Made by a program: the position numbers and the translations under genes. Below the pieces are notes generated by a model. That model had not been told where the DNA came from, searched no databases, and saw only the letters and a program-made list of their open reading frames with translations. A DNA stretch of 64,000 nucleotides from Nocardia concava NBRC 100430 (GTDB taxonomy: Bacteria; Actinomycetota; Actinomycetes; Mycobacteriales; Mycobacteriaceae), in NCBI RefSeq assembly GCF_000308815.1, contig NZ_BAFX01000086.1, positions 1-64,000 on the forward strand, read 5' to 3'. Positions 60,615 to 64,000 of this stretch are shown piece after piece (the first letter of the stretch is position 1; each line of letters starts with the position of its first letter).

Positions 60615-60794
60615 TAATTATTCGAGTCCAATCACGCTGATTCGAATTCCCTTACCTCGCAGCGACCGGCGTCTTTACTACTTCCATACGGTAGTTCTTT
60701 CGCGCCGAATGATTATCGCCACGGCAATTACCTGGCAAAACAGCTCTAGCGTCTTCCTCACTCGCCGTTTCCATTCCGAGGAAGAAAGCACGAT

Positions 60795-61820
60795 ATGAAG
60801 CACACTCCGCGTTCGCTGGGCGCCGCCGCATTCGTCATGGCCGTCGCCGCGTTCACCATCGGACTGAATTCCCCAGCGGCCGTGGCCGATCCCGCCGACG
60901 GCTCCCACGCCTCCGACACCGTCGGCTACGGCCCCGAGCTGACCGACGAAACCGCCGCCATCGCCTACGGTTTGGCCAATCCGGACGCCGCACCCCAGGG
61001 CACCAACGACTGGTCCTGCAAACCCGATGCCGCCCACCCCCGCCCGGTCGTCCTGGTCCACGGCACCTGGGCCAGCGCCTTCAGCGCGTACTCGTACATG
61101 GGCCCCGAACTGGCCAAGGCAGGCTACTGCGTCTTCACCTTCAACTACGGCCGAGCGGACACCCCGGGCGCGGGCCTGGTCCAGCCCACCATCGGAGCCA
61201 CCGGCTACATCGAGGATTCCGCCGACCAACTCTCCACCTTCGTCGACCGCGTCCTGGCCACCACCGGTGCGCCACAGGTGGACACCATCGGCCATTCCCA
61301 GGGCGGCGTGGTCATCCGCGAATACCTGAAATTCAACGGTGGCACCGACCCGAGCAACCCCGCAAATAACAAAGTCGCCCACGTAATCACCTACGGCGCA
61401 ACCAATCACGGCACCACCCTCGCCGGATTGGGCAACCTCCTCGGCGTCTTCCAATCCGCCCTGAAACTCGACCCCACCGCCCCCACCGAAACCCTGATCG
61501 GCCACGCCGGAATTCAGCAATTGGTCGGCTCCCCCGTCCTGACCCGTCTCAATGCCGACGGCGACACTCTCCCCGGCATCGACTACACCATCGTCGCCGA
61601 CCAATACGACGAGGTTTCCACCCCCTACTCGGCCACTTACCTCACCGCCGGGCCCGGCGCCACGGTCCACAACGTCCTTCTCCAGGACGGTTGCCCCCTG
61701 GATACCTCCGATCACAACTCCATGCTCTTCTCGCCCCGCGCCGTCTCCCTGGCCCTCCAGGCCCTCGACCCGGCAGCCCACCCCGCCCCGGTCTGCAGCA
61801 TGAACCCCTGGCTGCTCTGA
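60795..61820 (+). CDS. Secreted triacylglycerol lipase/esterase (alpha/beta hydrolase)
   Basis: 341 residues. A Sec signal peptide (about 1-32: basic start, AAAFVMAVAAFTIGL, then PAAVA-DP) is followed by a lipase domain with VVLVHGTWASAFSAYSYM (oxyanion), the elbow TIGHSQGGVVIREYL (Ser near 169), Asp and His candidates in IDYTIVADQYDE and TSDHNSMLFS, and Cys pairs that can form disulphides. This matches the actinobacterial secreted lipase family that includes the Streptomyces-type triacylglycerol lipases. gaggaagaaag upstream of the ATG is a good ribosome site. It is a monocistron, convergent with the WYL regulator. Confidence 0.9.
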   Translation: MKHTPRSLGAAAFVMAVAAFTIGLNSPAAVADPADGSHASDTVGYGPELTDETAAIAYGLANPDAAPQGTNDWSCKPDAAHPRPVVLVHGTWASAFSAYSYMGPELAKAGYCVFTFNYGRADTPGAGLVQPTIGATGYIEDSADQLSTFVDRVLATTGAPQVDTIGHSQGGVVIREYLKFNGGTDPSNPANNKVAHVITYGATNHGTTLAGLGNLLGVFQSALKLDPTAPTETLIGHAGIQQLVGSPVLTRLNADGDTLPGIDYTIVADQYDEVSTPYSATYLTAGPGATVHNVLLQDGCPLDTSDHNSMLFSPRAVSLALQALDPAAHPAPVCSMNPWLL

Positions 61821-61878
61821 CCCTCGAGGTCGTCCGAACCCGTCCACGCCGGTCGCCCGGTGGGCGGGTTCGCGGCCG

Positions 61879-62823
61879 TCAGCTCGCCGCCCGCCCCAGC
61901 ATCGCGGACAGATCACGAAGACGGGCAACGAGTTCCGGAGGTTCGATGACTCGGAATTCGAAGCCGAAGCGGGCCATGTAGAAGGCGAGAGCGTCGAGCG
62001 AATCGGCGCCGGTGTGGAGGATGCAGGTGTTCGCGTCCACGGCTTCGAGGACGCCCACGGTGGGTGCGATCCGTTCGGCGGCTTGTTCGGCGGAGACGAG
62101 CAGGGTGATGCGGGCCTGGTAGGGGTAGGGGGCGGAGGTTATGCCGCGCGAGACCTGGGCTGCCGCGTCGGGTGCTTCGCGGGGTGTGAAGCGGGGGCCG
62201 GTGGGGATGCGCGGGGTGAGGCGGTCTACTCGGTAGGTGCGCCAGTCCTCGCGGTCCACGTCCCAGCCGGTGAGGTACCAGCGGCGACCGGTGTGGACGA
62301 GGCGGTGGGGTTCGGTTGTGCGGCGGGAGGTTTCGCCCTCGTGGGTGCGGTAGTCGAAGCGCAGGCAGTGGTGGTCGCGGATGGCGGCGGCGATGGCGGT
62401 CAGGGTGTCGGGGTCCACGCGCGGGCCGCCGGCGGGGACGGCGATAGTCGCCTCCTGGAGGGCGGTCATGCGGTGGCGCAGGCGCGACGGCAGGACCTGT
62501 TCGAGTTTGGCCAGCGCCCGCAGCGAGCTCTCCTCGATCCCGGCGATGGTGCCGCCCGCGGCGGTGCGCAGGCCCATGGCCACGGCGATGGCCTCCTCGT
62601 CGTCGAGCAGCAGGGGCGGCAGTTTCGCGCCCGCGCCCAGCCGGTATCCGGCGGCACCGGCGACGGCGTGTACGGGATAGCCGAGGGCGCGCAGCTTTTC
62701 GATATCGCGGCGCACGGTGCGCACATCCACGTCGAGCTGGGCGGCGAGGTCGGCGCCGGTCCAGTCGCGCGGGGTCTGCAGCAGCGACAGCAGACGCAGC
62801 AGGCGGGCCGAGGATTCCAACAT
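61879..62823 (-). CDS. YafY-type HTH and WYL domain transcriptional regulator
   Basis: 314 residues. An N-terminal winged helix (MLESSARLLRLLSLLQTPRDWTGADLAAQLDVDVRTVRRDIEKLRALGYPV) is followed by the WYL domain (RFDYRTHEGETSRRTTEPHRLVHTGRRWYLTGWDVDREDWRTYRVDRL) and a C-terminal WCX extension. WYL domains sense small nucleic-acid-like or other ligands. It is divergent from the epoxide hydrolase gene with 62 bases between the starts, so it probably controls that gene and itself. Confidence 0.92.
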   Translation of the reverse strand: MLESSARLLRLLSLLQTPRDWTGADLAAQLDVDVRTVRRDIEKLRALGYPVHAVAGAAGYRLGAGAKLPPLLLDDEEAIAVAMGLRTAAGGTIAGIEESSLRALAKLEQVLPSRLRHRMTALQEATIAVPAGGPRVDPDTLTAIAAAIRDHHCLRFDYRTHEGETSRRTTEPHRLVHTGRRWYLTGWDVDREDWRTYRVDRLTPRIPTGPRFTPREAPDAAAQVSRGITSAPYPYQARITLLVSAEQAAERIAPTVGVLEAVDANTCILHTGADSLDALAFYMARFGFEFRVIEPPELVARLRDLSAMLGRAAS

Positions 62824-62885
62824 TTCTCGATTGTCTCCGAAAGCTAGGGCGGAAGCTGTCCTAGGCGGCTTCTAGCGTGGTTCTC

Positions 62886-64000
62886 ATGAGCGATGAGATC
62901 ACTCCCTTCCGTATCGATATTTCGCAAGAGCAGCTCGATGACCTGCGGTCGCGGCTCGCCGCCGCCCGCTTTCCCGCGCCGCTGCCGGGTGCCGACTGGG
63001 ATACCGGCGCGCCCGTCGGCTGGCTGCGCGAGCTCGCCGAGTACTGGCGCACCGAATACGACTGGCGGGCCGCCGAGGCCGAGTTGAATCGCTACCCGCA
63101 GTTCACCACCGAGATCGAGGGTCAGCGCATCCATTTCCTGCACGTCCGTTCCCAGGAGCCGGGCGCGGTGCCGCTGCTGCTCACCCACGGCTGGCCCGGC
63201 TCGGTGGTCGAATTCCTCGACATCATCGGCCCTTTGACCGATCCGGGCGCACACGGCGGCGATCCGCGCGACGCCTTCCACCTGGTCATCCCGTCGCTGC
63301 CGGGCTTCGGATTCTCCGGCCCGGTCAGCGAGCCCGGATGGAGCCGCGCCCGCATCGGCCGGGTGTGGGCCGAACTCATGCGGCGCCTCGGCTACGAGCG
63401 CTACGGCGTCCAGGGCGGTGACATCGGCGGCGCGGTGAGCCCCGAAGTCGCGCGCCACGCACCGGATCGGGTGATCGGCGTGCACGTCAACGGCGGCCCG
63501 AACCTCCCGCCGCCCTCGGCCGCCGACGATATCGACGATCTCACCGAGCTCGAGCGCGACCGGGTCCGGCGCATCCAGGCGTTCATGCGAGAGGAGTTCG
63601 GCTACATCTCGATTCAGTCGACCCGCCCGCAAGCGCTGGCCTACGGCCTGGTGGATTCGCCGGTGGGCCAGCTGGCCTGGATCATGGACAAGTTCCGCGA
63701 GTGGACCCACCCGCGCAATGTCGACCCCGACAAGATCATCGACCGCGATCGCCTGCTCACCAACGTGATGCTCTACTGGCTCACCGGCACCGCCGGTTCG
63801 GCGGCCTACGTCGGCTACGGCCACACCGGCGAATGGGGTTCCACCCCTGCGAATTCCGGTGTTCCCACCGGCGTCATCGCCTTCGCCCACGATGTCTGCA
63901 TCCGCCGGTACTGCGAGCCCTCCAACACCATCACCCGCTGGACCGATGTCGATCACGGCGGACATTTCGCGGCCCTGGAGGAACCCGAACTGCTGGTCGG
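62886..64000 (+). CDS. Epoxide hydrolase (EHN-domain alpha/beta hydrolase), 3' end outside window
   Basis: The frame is open from ATG 62886 to the window end (371 complete codons), so it is cut near its C-terminus. It starts with the EHN domain (FRIDISQEQLDDLRSRLAAARFP, about 8-30), then LLTHGWPGSVVEFLD (oxyanion, about 98-112), PSLPGFGFSGP, the nucleophile Asp in VQGGDIGGAVS (near 179), and near the end the His in VDHGGHFAALEEPE. These are the features of microsomal-type epoxide hydrolases, which open epoxides through an Asp-ester. The gene is divergent from, and probably regulated by, the WYL regulator. Confidence 0.9.
   Translation, partial: MSDEITPFRIDISQEQLDDLRSRLAAARFPAPLPGADWDTGAPVGWLRELAEYWRTEYDWRAAEAELNRYPQFTTEIEGQRIHFLHVRSQEPGAVPLLLTHGWPGSVVEFLDIIGPLTDPGAHGGDPRDAFHLVIPSLPGFGFSGPVSEPGWSRARIGRVWAELMRRLGYERYGVQGGDIGGAVSPEVARHAPDRVIGVHVNGGPNLPPPSAADDIDDLTELERDRVRRIQAFMREEFGYISIQSTRPQALAYGLVDSPVGQLAWIMDKFREWTHPRNVDPDKIIDRDRLLTNVMLYWLTGTAGSAAYVGYGHTGEWGSTPANSGVPTGVIAFAHDVCIRRYCEPSNTITRWTDVDHGGHFAALEEPELLV

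Overview
The window is high-GC actinobacterial DNA, most likely from a Nocardia. The evidence is the mycobacterial/nocardial order of housekeeping genes (alaS-ruvX-mltG-aroE, rarA, a Rv2560-like membrane protein, aspS, korAB, a Rv2578c-type radical SAM gene, hisS, ppiase), F420-dependent oxidoreductases, a type VII secretion substrate-like pair, and a cluster that reads as the nocardiolactone (beta-lactone) pathway known from Nocardia. No tRNA, rRNA, CRISPR array or intact insertion sequence was seen.

Layout. 1-18.0 kb: shikimate genes (aroK end, aroB, aroE), a murein transglycosylase, ruvX, alaS, rarA, aspS, and several membrane or secreted proteins. 18.0-22.3 kb: korAB and a radical SAM protein with a LexA-like box. 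22.3-27.3 kb: an epimerase-type SDR, a 3-alpha-hydroxysteroid-dehydrogenase-like SDR and an F420-type LLM oxidoreductase, each preceded by an exact or near match to the KstR (sterol catabolism) operator, around a T7SS-like gene pair. 27.4-31.7 kb: mdh, a membrane protein, hisS and a cyclophilin.

32.0-46.1 kb: a co-directional, largely translationally coupled operon for a type IV secretion-like machine. It has a VirD4/TraG coupling ATPase, a VirB4 ATPase with a disordered N-terminus of about 430 residues, a SCO6880-family protein, a VirB6-like channel protein, a VirB8-like candidate, two small membrane proteins, two MinD/ParA-type P-loop proteins, DUF4913 and an IS3-OrfA-like HTH protein. There is no relaxase, integrase, excisionase or visible att site, and the locus lies where core genes would be expected to continue. 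It is the best candidate here for an undescribed system.

46.3-54.1 kb: lipid-type genes (a 3-hydroxyacyl-CoA-dehydrogenase-like SDR, an ArsR-SRPBCC fusion with its own palindrome, an esterase and SDR pair, an F420-type PPOX protein with two operators, a LIP-type lipase, a LuxR regulator). 54.3-60.6 kb: the nlt cluster. nltBA (a thiolase-fold pair of which only NltA keeps the catalytic Cys) is divergent from nltC (beta-lactone synthetase), an unnamed 59-codon gene, nltD, and an alpha/beta hydrolase with a Cys in place of the nucleophile Ser. NltA/NltB would condense two acyl-CoAs, NltD reduce the beta-keto acid and NltC close the beta-lactone. 60.8-64 kb: a secreted lipase, a WYL regulator and a divergent epoxide hydrolase cut by the window end.
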